DNA from: Streptomyces lydicus | GTDB taxonomy: Bacteria; Actinomycetota; Actinomycetes; Streptomycetales; Streptomycetaceae | Direction of reading: 5' to 3' | NCBI RefSeq assembly: GCF_004125265.1 | Contig: NZ_RDTE01000003.1 | Coordinates: forward strand, 8,060,001 to 8,124,000 | DNA length: 64,000 bases | Shown here: positions 50,622 to 59,522 of the stretch, piece by piece | How the letters are laid out: each line of letters starts with the position of its first letter | How positions within the stretch are numbered: position 1 is the stretch's first letter | The notes under the pieces: model-generated | Told to the model about the DNA's origin: nothing | The model's input: the letters and a program-made list of their open reading frames with translations, nothing else | The model's database searches: none | Program-made: the position numbers and the translations under genes

Positions 50622-50846
50622 GTCCGGTCCGGGGCGCCCGCCGCCCGGCGCACGGGGTGTGCCGGGGCCCGCACCCCTCCGTCTTCGCTGTGCTGTTGTC
50701 CTGGCCGCATGGGCGTCAACGATAGGCACGGCGCTGCGTGTGCCGCACACGGATATTTCCGGCGGTGCTGTCGTGGGGCCGAGGCGTTCGAGTCGGCCCC
50801 GGCGGCCGGAGCGCGCCCGCCCCTTCACACCTAAGCTACCGCTAGG

Positions 50847-50852
50847 TAACAT
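50847..50852 (+). promoter_or_regulatory. -10 element (TAACAT) for leaderless thioesterase gene
   Basis: TAACAT, seven bases, then the ATG at 50860. Confidence 0.5.
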
Positions 50853-50859
50853 GATGCCC

Positions 50860-51315
50860 ATGTCCTCCGAGACCCTGCCGTCGATCGGCGAAATGATGGC
50901 GGCCTCCGTGCCGATGGCCCGCACCCTGAACCTCGAGTTCGCCGAGACCACCGCCGAGCGCGCCGTGGTCCGCATGCCCGACCAGGCCGACTTCCACAAC
51001 CACGTCGGCGGACCGCACGCCGGCGCGATGTTCACCCTCGCCGAGTCGGCGAGCGGCGCCATCGTGATGGCGGCCTTCGGCGACCAGCTCGGCCGGGCGG
51101 TGCCGCTGGCCGTGCGCGCCGAGATCGGCTACAAGAAGCTCGCCATGGGACCGGTCACCGCCACCGCGGAGCTGGGCCGGCCGGTGGCCGAGGTCGTCGC
51201 CGAGCTCGACGCCGGCGAGCGCCCGGAGTTCCCCGTGAACATCGCCATCACCCGCGAGGACGGCGCGGTCACCGGCGAGATGAGCATCGTGTGGACCCTG
51301 CGCCCCAACAAGTGA
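50860..51315 (+). CDS. DUF4442/PaaI-like hotdog thioesterase
   Basis: A 151-residue hotdog-fold protein. HNHVGGPHAGAMFTLAESAS is the hotdog helix with a catalytic-type His/Asn/Glu pattern, and GYKKLAMGPVTATAEL a core strand. It probably hydrolyses acyl-CoA or acyl-ACP thioesters. Two in-frame ATGs at 50851 and 50854 precede the chosen one; the TAACAT box 7 nt upstream favours 50860. Confidence 0.85.
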   Translation: MSSETLPSIGEMMAASVPMARTLNLEFAETTAERAVVRMPDQADFHNHVGGPHAGAMFTLAESASGAIVMAAFGDQLGRAVPLAVRAEIGYKKLAMGPVTATAELGRPVAEVVAELDAGERPEFPVNIAITREDGAVTGEMSIVWTLRPNK

Positions 51316-51570
51316 GCTGATTCACAGCGGGGGTTCCCCGGCCCGTCGTGCCCCGCACGGCGGGCCGTCGCCGCTCCCGAGGGGTCGCTCGGCTCCCGTA
51401 CCGGGCCACGGGAACGGGTGTTGCGCAGCACACTCGGATTCGGCCCTCCGCCGGAGCCATCGAGTACGCTTCCCGGGCGTGCCGAGGCGCGCCAGGGGAT
51501 CGACCGGCACCGTTGTCATGGCTGCCGGCGCACGGCCCACGGGGGCCCTACACCAGCGGAGGAAGCGGCG

Positions 51571-52221
51571 TTGCACATCCAGGAGTGGCTCGAGACCGTA
51601 CCGGCCGTGAGCGTCTACCTCCTGGTGGGGGTGGTGATCGGTCTGGAGAGCGTGGGCATTCCGCTGCCCGGCGAGATCGTCCTCGTCAGCGCGTCCATTC
51701 TCGCGGCGACCCAGGACCACATCAATCCGGTCGTGCTGGGTGCCTGTGCGTCCGCGGGTGCGATCTTCGGTGACTCCATCGGGTATCTGATCGGACGCAA
51801 GGGAGGCCAGCCCCTGCTGCAGTGGGCGGGCCGGAAGTTCCCCAAGCACTTCGGCCCCGACCATGTCGCCATGGCCGAGGCGAAGTTCGACAAGTGGGGC
51901 ATGTGGGCGGTCTTCTTCGGCCGCTTCGTCGCGCTGCTGCGGATCTTCGCGGGACCGCTCGCCGGCGTGCTGAAGATGCCGTACTGGAAGTTCCTGATCG
52001 CCAACGTCCTCGGGGGCATCATCTGGGCCGGCGGCACCACCGCGCTGATCTACAGCGTGGGCATGGTCGCCGAGGCGTGGCTCAAGCGCTTCTCCTGGCT
52101 CGGGCTGGTCGCCGCGCTGCTGTTCGGTGCGGGGTCCTTCCTCCTCATGAAGCACCGCGCGAAGAAGGCGGCCGCCGCGCGCGAGGCGGCGCAGGCGCCG
52201 GTCACCGCGACGGTCGACTGA
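51571..52221 (+). CDS. DedA-family membrane protein
   Basis: A 216-residue DedA protein with the family signatures ESVGIPLPGEIVLVSASILA, DSIGYLIGRKGG, FFGRFVALLRIFAGPLAGVL and a C-terminal TM. DedA members contribute to lipid-carrier translocation, membrane potential and polymyxin/alkaline resistance. The unusual TTG start at 51571 is set by GGAGGA 7 nt upstream; the frame upstream is not DedA-like. The window also encodes a VTT-type relative at 45749-46450. Confidence 0.9.
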   Translation: MHIQEWLETVPAVSVYLLVGVVIGLESVGIPLPGEIVLVSASILAATQDHINPVVLGACASAGAIFGDSIGYLIGRKGGQPLLQWAGRKFPKHFGPDHVAMAEAKFDKWGMWAVFFGRFVALLRIFAGPLAGVLKMPYWKFLIANVLGGIIWAGGTTALIYSVGMVAEAWLKRFSWLGLVAALLFGAGSFLLMKHRAKKAAAAREAAQAPVTATVD

Positions 52222-52334
52222 CCTCTTTTTTGGGCCGCAGCGCCCTCCGCGCGGTCCGTACGGCCCTCCACGGCAGTTCCGCGGTGCACTCGGCACCACT
52301 CGGCCGACGCCGCGGGCCCGTTGGCGGAGGCACG

Positions 52335-52544
52335 TCAGGGCATCAGCCAGACATCGGGCCCGCCGTCGCGCCATTCGAAGAGTCCGGTGTCGTCCCAGAC
52401 GAAATTCGCGGTGCCGAAACCGGCCCGGCGCAGTATCGCGGCCACATCACCGGGCCGCAGCGCCCGTCCCAGATCCTGTCCGTTGAGCGACACACGGCGA
52501 CCGCCGGTGCAGGGCGGGTGCACGATCACGGGGGCACGCTTCAT
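52335..52544 (-). CDS. Small conserved hypothetical protein
   Basis: A 69-residue protein (VIVHPPCTGGRRVSLNGQDL, then AAILRRAGFGTANFVWDD, FEWRDGGPDVWLMP). The pattern resembles a small conserved Streptomyces protein I have seen but cannot name. CATGCT lies 7 nt before the ATG at 52544; the spacer GGGAGGC abuts the start. Convergent with DedA. Confidence 0.7.
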   Translation of the reverse strand: MKRAPVIVHPPCTGGRRVSLNGQDLGRALRPGDVAAILRRAGFGTANFVWDDTGLFEWRDGGPDVWLMP

Positions 52545-52551
52545 GCCTCCC

Positions 52552-52557
52552 AGCATG
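52552..52557 (-). promoter_or_regulatory. -10-like hexamer (CATGCT) for the 69-aa gene
   Basis: Minus strand CATGCT, seven bases, then the ATG at 52544. Confidence 0.45.
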
Positions 52558-52645
52558 CGACCGGCCCCCGGCTCCCGCATCCCGAACGCGGTCGGCGCGT
52601 CACCCAGCGTGTTCCCCCGGCGGCCCGCCGCGGACGGCCCGGCCC

Positions 52646-54715
52646 TCAGGAGCCGGCCCGCAGCCGCGAGAAGAACGGCCGGGCCCGTACACCGGGCCCG
52701 CCGCGCTGCCACCACGGGGTCTCCGCCTCGGAGTCCGGCCGTGCCGCCCCGCCGCGCACGGTCCGGCGCAGGCCCGCCAGCATGTTGCGGACGCCCGCGA
52801 TGAACAGCGGGTCGCCGATGAGCTTCTTGGCCACCAGCGCCTTGTGGCAGGCGCGCAGCGCCGCCGTCGGCTTCCCGTGGGCGCTCTCGGTCATGGCACG
52901 GGCGTAGAGGACCGTCGAGTACAGCCAGAAATCGCCGTCGCAGTGCCGGGTCTCCCAGGCGCGGTGGGCCGCCGTCCGCGCCCGCTCCGCGTCGAGCGGC
53001 GCCAGCGCGATGGCGAGCAGCGCCCAGCTGTGGGCGGGACCCGGCCCGAACCACGGATCCCTGGAGTGGTGCCGGGCCGCCTCCTCCAGGCACGCCACGG
53101 CCGCCGCGGTGTTCCCGCGGTACAGCTCCAGCACGCCGTGCGCATGCGCGATACGCGCCAGTCCGTCGGAGTCCGCATGCATCACGGCCGCCCTCCAGGC
53201 CTCGTCGAGCAGGGCCTTTGCGGTGGTGAGCGAGTGTTCCTGCGCGGCGAGATAGCCGGCCAGCCACAGTGCCCGGGCCCGCAGCGCGGTGTCGTCCCGG
53301 GAGAGCAGCAGCAGGCGGTCCAGATGGGCCCGCCCCTCCCGGCGGAAGCCGCAGGCGGCCCAGTGGAACCACAGGGACACCGCGATCTCCAGCGCGCCGA
53401 GCGCATCCTCCGCGTCCTGCGGCGGCCGGGTCAGCGCCGCGTCGAGATTGGCCTGTTCGTCCTCCACCAGCCGCACGGCGACTTGCTGGTCCGGCCCCTG
53501 CCAGGTGATCTGCGCCTCGGCCGCGAGTGCCGCACAGGCCTGCCGGAACCGCCGCAGTGCCGCTGACTCCTCGCCCGCCTCACGCAGCTGCGTCCGCCCG
53601 AAGTCCCGGGCGGCGCGCGGCAGTCGGTAGCGCGGCGGCAGCGCGGCACCGGTGTCCTCGTGCGCGCCACCCGCCTCCCGTACGCGCTCGACGACCGAGG
53701 CCGTACGGAGCCGTTCCAGTGCGCCGTCGACCGCCGCCGCGGGCACGTCACTGCTGGTGCAGACGCATCCGGCGAGCCAGGGGTCGAAGTCGCCGGGCAG
53801 CACCGAGAGCCTGGCCCACACCCGGCGGTCGGTGGGCGAGCAGAGGGCGTAGCCCGCGGCCTGCGCGGCGTGCAGCGAGGTGTGCCGCACGGTTGCCGCC
53901 GGCCCGGAGTAGAACAGCGGACCGTCCGTGCCCACCTGCGCGGCGAGCTGCGGCAGGGACATCCGGTCCAACTGGTGCGCGGCCAGGGCGATCGCCAGCG
54001 GTGAGCCCTCCAGCGCCTGGCACACCGTGACCAGCAGCTCGGGCGCCGCGGCTGCCGTCCCGGTGCCGGCGACCCGCGTGGCCAGCAGCTCGACCGCCGG
54101 TCCTGCGATCCCCTCGCCCAGCGTCACCGGCAGCGGCGCGAGGCCGACGACCCGCTCCTCGGCCAGTCCCAGCGGGCCCCGTGCGGTCGCCACGATGCGC
54201 AGCGACGGATCGGCCCGCAGCAGCCGCCGCACGAGCTGTGCGCACTCGGCGAGCACCGGGTCGCAGTCGTCCAGCAGCACGGTCGCACGCTGCCGCCGGC
54301 AGTGTGCGGCCAGCGCCGCGAGGGCCGTGCCGCCCGCGGGAGTGCGGGCCGCGGCGGGCTCCGTCCGGTCCGCCCCGCCGGGCAGCGGTGCGCCGGCACA
54401 AGGGTCGGCCGCCTGCCGGGCGAGAGGCCTGGCGGTGTCCCGGCAGACGGTGTCCGCCTGCCCCGCCGCCCGGAGCAGCGCCTCGGCCGGACCGCCCTCG
54501 GCCAGGCCGTCCCAGCAGCCGACCCGGATGACCGTGCCGCCGTGCCGAGCGGTGTGCTCCTCCAGGACGGCGCGGGCCAGCACGCTCTTGCCCACCCCGG
54601 CGGCCCCGGTGAGCGTCACCAGCGAAGCACCGCTCAGCAGACCGGACACCTGCTCATGCTCAACGGCCCGCCCCACTACGCCGGGCAGTGGCCGGTGATC
54701 GGCCCACGCGGTCAT
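52646..54715 (-). CDS. STAND-type ATPase with TPR-like C-terminus
   Basis: A 689-residue AP-ATPase/NB-ARC-like protein. Walker A TLTGAAGVGKS at about 34-44, Walker B VLLDDCD near 145, then winged-helix-like and ARC regions. The C-terminal 300 residues are helical repeats (ALWLAGYLAAQEHSLTTAKA, LYRGNTAAAVACLEEAARHH) like those of AfsR/LuxR-type regulators. No DNA-binding domain is visible at either end, so it may act as a signalling scaffold with a partner. Divergent from the esterase lipoprotein at 55012, 296 bp away. Confidence 0.85.
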   Translation of the reverse strand: MTAWADHRPLPGVVGRAVEHEQVSGLLSGASLVTLTGAAGVGKSVLARAVLEEHTARHGGTVIRVGCWDGLAEGGPAEALLRAAGQADTVCRDTARPLARQAADPCAGAPLPGGADRTEPAAARTPAGGTALAALAAHCRRQRATVLLDDCDPVLAECAQLVRRLLRADPSLRIVATARGPLGLAEERVVGLAPLPVTLGEGIAGPAVELLATRVAGTGTAAAAPELLVTVCQALEGSPLAIALAAHQLDRMSLPQLAAQVGTDGPLFYSGPAATVRHTSLHAAQAAGYALCSPTDRRVWARLSVLPGDFDPWLAGCVCTSSDVPAAAVDGALERLRTASVVERVREAGGAHEDTGAALPPRYRLPRAARDFGRTQLREAGEESAALRRFRQACAALAAEAQITWQGPDQQVAVRLVEDEQANLDAALTRPPQDAEDALGALEIAVSLWFHWAACGFRREGRAHLDRLLLLSRDDTALRARALWLAGYLAAQEHSLTTAKALLDEAWRAAVMHADSDGLARIAHAHGVLELYRGNTAAAVACLEEAARHHSRDPWFGPGPAHSWALLAIALAPLDAERARTAAHRAWETRHCDGDFWLYSTVLYARAMTESAHGKPTAALRACHKALVAKKLIGDPLFIAGVRNMLAGLRRTVRGGAARPDSEAETPWWQRGGPGVRARPFFSRLRAGS

Positions 54716-55011
54716 CGGTCATCCCCAACCACGGCACAGTGCCGCGCCCTTCCGAACTGAAAGCCCACGATGCCAGAACCGACCGACCGGTAAGGAACGA
54801 GTGGGCGCATCGAACGAGGGAAACCGCGGCGCCGCATTTGACGTGACGCAACGTCTCCTCGGGCCCCTGGGAGGGCGGAGCACCAGGTCACGGTGCCCGG
54901 GGCCGGCACCGAGGACCCGTCGGGCGATCTTAAAGTGGTGTCTTTCGACCGGCGCGGCAGTGGCAGCGTGGCTGTCCGCGGTCGGCCCGAGTACCCGAGG
55001 AGTACGTCCCG

Positions 55012-56004
55012 ATGAAGCGCCTGCGTGTCCGTGCTGCGGTGAGTGTGGTGGCCCTGGGGCTGCTGGCCGGTTGCGGCGACGGCAGGGGCTTCGCCGACGC
55101 CTCGAGCGTGCCCCGGCTGCGGGTCCATGCCGCGGATGCCCGCAACGGCAAGCCCCGGGTCGCCGGGCCGCGGGGCCCGCGCTCCTCCTTCGCCCCGTTC
55201 CGTACGGCGGGGGACGGCACCGAGGTGGTGACGACGAAGTGGCACGGGCGCAAGTCCGGTTTCACCGGGGACATCTGGGCCTGGGTGCCGCCGGAGTACC
55301 ACCAGCCGCAGTACGCCACGAGCGGCTTCCCGGTGCTGATCGCGCTGCCAGGCGCCTACGGCTATCCGTTCAACTACTGGGCCGGGGACGCCTTCGCGCT
55401 GGAGGAGCGGATCGCCCAGTGGTCGCGGCAGGGCAAGACGCTGCCGTTCATCGTCGTGATGCCGGTGCTGAACCCCGGCAGGAAGTACTACGACGGCAGC
55501 GACATACCAGGGCAGCCGAAGATGGGCACCTGGCTGACCGAGGACGTGCCGGACTTCGCCCGGGCCAACTTCCGTACGTACAGGAGCCGTGACGGCTGGG
55601 CCTTCATGGGGTCCTCATCGGGCGGGTTCGCCGCGTTGAAGGCCGTGCTCAAGGAGCCGCGGAAGTTCAAGGCGGCCGTCGTCAACGGCCCGGACACGGC
55701 GCCGGATTCGCCGATGTGGCAGGGGCACCCCGCGGAGATGCGCGCCAACGACCCACGCCATCTGGCGCGGCGGCTGGCCGCGCGGAAGAGCCCGCCGGTC
55801 TATCTGGCCTTCGAACTCGGCAGCAGGGAGGCGGCGGTGCCCGATGTGAAGCGCTTCATCAAGGACTACACCGGAGGGCCGGTCCACTCCACGCTCTTCG
55901 AAATACCGGGCGGCGTGCACAGCCCGCACACCTATCTCCGGCGGATGGCCGACTCGCTGCACTGGATCAGCGAGCAGCTGCAGGGACCCGTGCCGTCCGC
56001 GTGA
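55012..56004 (+). CDS. Esterase-family lipoprotein (alpha/beta hydrolase), copy 2
   Basis: A 330-residue exported lipoprotein (LGLLAGC lipobox, Cys about 21) with the same alpha/beta-hydrolase architecture as the protein at 14229-15254. FPVLIALPGAYGYPFNYW, then MGSSSGGFAALKAVLKEP with the nucleophile, and IPGGVHSPHTYL with the His. The sequences match through most of the domain (SGFPVLIALPG, GKTLPFIVVMP, DIPGQPKMGTWLTEDV). Substrate unknown; copies in antigen-85-like proteins act on envelope lipids. Possibly controlled by the divergent STAND protein. Confidence 0.85.
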   Translation: MKRLRVRAAVSVVALGLLAGCGDGRGFADASSVPRLRVHAADARNGKPRVAGPRGPRSSFAPFRTAGDGTEVVTTKWHGRKSGFTGDIWAWVPPEYHQPQYATSGFPVLIALPGAYGYPFNYWAGDAFALEERIAQWSRQGKTLPFIVVMPVLNPGRKYYDGSDIPGQPKMGTWLTEDVPDFARANFRTYRSRDGWAFMGSSSGGFAALKAVLKEPRKFKAAVVNGPDTAPDSPMWQGHPAEMRANDPRHLARRLAARKSPPVYLAFELGSREAAVPDVKRFIKDYTGGPVHSTLFEIPGGVHSPHTYLRRMADSLHWISEQLQGPVPSA

Positions 56005-56137
56005 CGCACCGTCGCCCGGCTGGTTGCACGGGAGGGCTCCTCCTGTTGCCGGCGCCGGCCCGACCACAAGAATTGTCCGTGACCCGGCCGGTGGGCGTGG
56101 CCGGCGCATGACGGGTGTGCCCGCTGGAAGGAGAGCC

Positions 56138-56494
56138 GTGCGGAATCTGCGAGTCGTCGGCCTGGCGCTGGCCGGCACGGCTCTGTTGGGGGGCAGCCTC
56201 ACAGTGGGGACCCAGTGGCTGGGGGAGCGGGGCGCGACCAGTGAGGTGAACGGGACGACCGATGCCGTCCCGCGCGACGAGGTCGCCCGCTCCATCTCGG
56301 ATCATCTGTCGCTGCCGGTGATCTCCCGGGGGCCGCGCTCGGTCGACTGCGCCAGGGACCTGCGCGCGGTCAAGGGGGCGCGGACCCATTGCACGGCGCA
56401 CTATCTGCAAGGGACGGACCGCGGTATGACCGTGCGCGTCGTCCGGGTCCGCGGGGGCGAGATCACTTATGTCCACGACGCCCCGCATCGCTGA
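56138..56494 (+). CDS. DUF4333-like exported small protein
   Basis: A 118-residue protein with an N-terminal hydrophobic segment (VVGLALAGTALLGGSLTVGT) and a DUF4333-like domain: SVDCARDLRAVKGARTHCTA with the paired Cys, and RGMTVRVVRVRGGEITYVHD. DUF4333 proteins are actinobacterial exported or lipid-anchored; function unknown. GTG at 56138 has AAGGAG 4-5 nt upstream. Confidence 0.75.
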   Translation: MRNLRVVGLALAGTALLGGSLTVGTQWLGERGATSEVNGTTDAVPRDEVARSISDHLSLPVISRGPRSVDCARDLRAVKGARTHCTAHYLQGTDRGMTVRVVRVRGGEITYVHDAPHR

Positions 56495-56927
56495 CCGCGG
56501 CTTACAATTGCCGCGCGAGACGTGGCCCACGTCACGTGAACACGTGTTAACGAGCCGTCAGGAATGGGCCGGCCGGTAGCCCCCCGGGCCCGACAACGCC
56601 TCCAAAGATCCCCGAACAAGCCTTTGTTGAATGAACACCACACCTGTCTCATGATCAGATCGCGGTTGGACGAGGGGTGTTGCTGTGATGCTAAGATCAT
56701 CGCACTTGCCAACGGGGTAGTCACCTGATATGGCATGAAATAAATTCCGCGCATTGGCCTAAGAAAACCGCCACCCCGGGGAGAAGTATGCCATTAGCCG
56801 GCCCTTTGATGGCTTTCTGGCAGGCGACTGTGCGTGGCCGTTCACGTATGTCTGGGGTCGTGGGTGATTCTCTACGCCGCAGCCAGGCATACCACACCTG
56901 GTGGCTCCGTCGTCCGAAGAGAGTCCT
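56495..56927. promoter_or_regulatory. Conservon upstream region with ACGTG palindromes
   Basis: Holds three overlapping palindromes near 56519-56551, then a relatively AT-rich stretch (56640-56780) with TAAGAT and AAATAAATT. The cvnA promoter is presumably here; no gene is visible. Confidence 0.5.
56519..56551. promoter_or_regulatory. Cluster of ACGTG palindromes
   Basis: GACGTGG-C-CCACGTC is followed by CACGTGAACACGTG and AACACGTGTT, and GTTAAC ends the block. Confidence 0.6.
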
Positions 56928-58160
56928 ATGACGCAATACTTCCAGGATCCAGCGTTCTGGGGATTGATCGCTGGTACCCCTGTTGCTGCCACCGCGATTA
57001 TCCGCAGCAGAAAGAAGATCGCGGATCTTCGCAATGAAAAGGCCGAGCTCAAGCAGCACTACGCCAATCTTGAGAATCACTACACGGAGGCTGTGGAAGA
57101 AGCCAAGGACCGGGCCGAAGAGGCGACCAAGACGACTCTGAAGTCCGCCATGCGGACACTACAGGGCCTGGCGAGCGAACAGCAGCTGGCGATTTCCAAG
57201 CTGCAGGACACCTATGGCGAGCACAAGATCCTTCAGGATCTGCTCGACATCGACCACATGAACTCGCAGTTCGCGCGACGGGCCCAGTCCATCGCCGTGC
57301 TCTGCGACGGCTGGCTCGGCCGGCGACGCCACAACGCCTCGCTCTACGATGTCGTCCGCAGCGCCAAGGGTCGTATTCGGCATTTCACCCGCGTCGAGAT
57401 CCGGTCGCAGAGCAATTTTTCCATCGTGAGCCGTGTCGTGGAACCGGTTGCGCTGGTGCTTGCTGAACTGCTGGACAATGCCACCAGTTATTCGGCGCCG
57501 GAAACGATGATCGAGATCAATATCCGGCCGGTGCCCAAGGGCGTCTGCATCATCGTTGACGACGCTGGTGTCGGTATGAACGAGGAGGAGAAGGCGCGAG
57601 CCGCGCAGCTGCTGTCGAGCGAGAATGCGGCCAGCGTCTCCAGCCTCGGCAACCCGCCGCAGTTCGGCTTCACGGTCGTGGGTGTGCTCGCCGCCCGCTA
57701 CGGATTCACCGTATCGGTGGATTCCACCTCGCCCTACGGTGGCGTGCGCGCGGTCGTCCTGCTCCCCGACGATCTACTGACGTCTCTGCACGAGCCCGAG
57801 GAGAGCCCTGCCGTGGCCGCGTCCGCTCCCTTGCCGCCTGAGAACGCCCCTGTTCAACCGGCCTATGGCGCTCCGACTCCGGCCCCTCCCGGATACCCGG
57901 CGGCCGGTCCCCCGACTCCCGTCCCGGCGCCCCCGGGGCAGCCGTCCGGTGCCCGCCCGATTTCCGAGACCACGGCCGGCGGCCTGCCGAAGCGGCGCCG
58001 CCGCGGTGCGATTTCCATCGTGCCGACCGAATCCGAGAGCACGGAAACCCCGGCCCGCGACGGTGCGAGGGCGGCGTCCGTCATGGGCGCATTCCAGCGC
58101 GGCACACAGTCCGGCCGCCGTTCCACCTATGAAAGCAATGAAGGGCCTGAGGTTCAGTGA
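56928..58160 (+). CDS. cvnA: Conservon sensor-kinase-like ATPase CvnA
   Basis: A 410-residue membrane protein. One short N-terminal TM (FWGLIAGTPVAATAII), a coiled coil at about 28-75, then a degenerate DHp region and a HATPase_c domain: N-box ELLDNATSYSAPE, G1 DDAGVGM, and GFTVVGVLA. No phosphoacceptor H-box is visible and there is no large extracellular sensor, unlike many CvnA proteins of 800 or more residues. The C-terminal 110 residues are Pro/Ala-rich. It starts a conservon in which CvnA is thought to control the CvnB-D GTPase complex. GAAGAGAG precedes the ATG. Confidence 0.92.
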   Translation: MTQYFQDPAFWGLIAGTPVAATAIIRSRKKIADLRNEKAELKQHYANLENHYTEAVEEAKDRAEEATKTTLKSAMRTLQGLASEQQLAISKLQDTYGEHKILQDLLDIDHMNSQFARRAQSIAVLCDGWLGRRRHNASLYDVVRSAKGRIRHFTRVEIRSQSNFSIVSRVVEPVALVLAELLDNATSYSAPETMIEINIRPVPKGVCIIVDDAGVGMNEEEKARAAQLLSSENAASVSSLGNPPQFGFTVVGVLAARYGFTVSVDSTSPYGGVRAVVLLPDDLLTSLHEPEESPAVAASAPLPPENAPVQPAYGAPTPAPPGYPAAGPPTPVPAPPGQPSGARPISETTAGGLPKRRRRGAISIVPTESESTETPARDGARAASVMGAFQRGTQSGRRSTYESNEGPEVQ

Positions 58161-58570
58161 ACTACGATCTGTCGTGGATGCTTGACAGTGCTCTGGAATT
58201 GCCGGAAGCGCAGCATGCCATTCTCGTCTCCGCAGACGGTCTGCTTATGGCCCGGTCGAAGGAAGTCGGCCGGGATCGCGCCGATACCGTCGCCGCCGCC
58301 ATGAGCGGAATGCAGTCGCTGAGCCGTACGGTCGCCGACTTCTGTCATGGTGGTGCGTCCGCCAACCGGCCGCAATGGCGGCAGACGCTGGTCGAGTTTG
58401 ACCATGGCTGGGTATTTTTGATTTCGGCCGGTGAAGGTGCCTATCTCGCGGTGTCGGCGTCGCCTGATGTCGACATGGCGGAGATCACGTTCCGTATGCA
58501 ACAGCTGGTGGGCCAACTCGGCAAGGCTCTGACCAGTCCGCCTCGTGAGAGGGCTGATATTCAGCCATGA
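58157..58570 (+). CDS. cvnB: Conservon roadblock/LC7 protein CvnB
   Basis: A 137-residue Roadblock/LC7-domain protein (LDSALELPEAQHAILVSADG, LMARSKEVGRDRADTVAAAM, YLAVSASPDVDMAEITFRMQ). CvnB dimers contact CvnC and the GTPase CvnD. Its start overlaps the cvnA stop by 4 bp (GTGA), so the genes are translationally coupled. Confidence 0.95.
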   Translation: MNYDLSWMLDSALELPEAQHAILVSADGLLMARSKEVGRDRADTVAAAMSGMQSLSRTVADFCHGGASANRPQWRQTLVEFDHGWVFLISAGEGAYLAVSASPDVDMAEITFRMQQLVGQLGKALTSPPRERADIQP

Positions 58571-58947
58571 CAACCGATGACGAGCCGGAGCTGGAACACG
58601 AAGCAGCGGAATTAGTGCGGCCGTACGTCATCACCAACGGCCGCGATCTTCGCGACGGCAGTGACTTCTCACTGATCACACTGGTCACCGTGCATGCGGA
58701 ACCTCCCCGTACGAAACCCCTCGATCCGGAGAAGCTCCGCCTGCTGGAGCTGTGTTCGGGGGGCTTCCTCTCGATCGCGGAGATAGCCGGGCACACCCGG
58801 TTGCCGGTGGGTGTCGTCAAGATTCTGGTGTCCGATCTGGCGCAGGAGGGATATCTCTTCTCCCGCGCACCTATACCTAGCGCTCAGCTTGTCGACCGGC
58901 AAATACTGGAGGAGGTGCTGAATGGACTCCAGGCTCGCTTTGGATGA
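58567..58947 (+). CDS. cvnC: Conservon DUF742 protein CvnC
   Basis: A 126-residue winged-helix-like DUF742 protein (VRPYVITNGRDLRDGSDFSL, then LLELCSGGFLSIAEIAGHTR, LPVGVVKILVSDLAQEGYLF). CvnC bridges CvnB and CvnD. Overlaps cvnB by 4 bp. The GGAGGAGG within its 3' end is the RBS for cvnD, which overlaps it by 26 bp. Confidence 0.95.
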   Translation: MTTDDEPELEHEAAELVRPYVITNGRDLRDGSDFSLITLVTVHAEPPRTKPLDPEKLRLLELCSGGFLSIAEIAGHTRLPVGVVKILVSDLAQEGYLFSRAPIPSAQLVDRQILEEVLNGLQARFG

Positions 58948-59512
58948 CGGTGTGTATCTGCGCAGTTCAGTGCAGACCGCGGCAAAGATCCTCGTGGTCG
59001 GGCACTTCGCCGTGGGAAAGACGACATTCATCGGGACCATGTCCGAGATTCCGCCGCTGCGGACCGAAGAGATAATGACCCAGGCGGGTGAGGGAATTGA
59101 CGACCCCAAAGGCGCGCCCGGAAAGACCACGACCACGGTCGCCATGGACTTCGGCCGGCTCACGCTCAGCGAGGAGCTGGTCCTCTACCTGTTCGGAACC
59201 CCCGGCCAGCAGCGCTTCGTTCAGGTGTGGGAGGACATGACACGCGGTGCGCTCGGGGCGCTTGTCCTGGTCGACCCCACGCGCCTCGACGAGTCCTTCC
59301 CTGTCATGGACCTGGTGGAACACTACGGAATCCCCTACGCCATCGCCGTGAACCGCTTCGACGGGACGCCTACGCACTCGCTCGACGAGATCCGGGAGGC
59401 GCTGGACTTGCTTCCCGAGACGCCTGTGGTCAGTTGTGACGCACGGGACCAACGTTCCTCCGCGGATTCGCTGATCGCACTCGTCCGATATCTCCAGTCC
59501 CGCCTCAACTAG
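58922..59512 (+). CDS. cvnD: Conservon small GTPase CvnD
   Basis: A 196-residue Ras-like GTPase of the MglA/CvnD group. Walker A VVGHFAVGKTT, G3 FGTPGQQRF, G4 NRFD, G5-like SCDARDQ. It is the signalling switch of the conservon. The ATG at 58922 has GGAGGAGG 6 nt upstream inside cvnC. Confidence 0.95.
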   Translation: MDSRLALDDGVYLRSSVQTAAKILVVGHFAVGKTTFIGTMSEIPPLRTEEIMTQAGEGIDDPKGAPGKTTTTVAMDFGRLTLSEELVLYLFGTPGQQRFVQVWEDMTRGALGALVLVDPTRLDESFPVMDLVEHYGIPYAIAVNRFDGTPTHSLDEIREALDLLPETPVVSCDARDQRSSADSLIALVRYLQSRLN

Positions 59513-59522
59513 GAGTTCAGGC

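Noticed and set aside
14135..53513. Shared 19-mer CCCCTGCCAGGTGATCTGC at 14135-14153 and 53495-53513
   Set aside because: One copy is inside the STAND gene coding for ITWQG; no flanking similarity. Treated as coincidence, not an att site.
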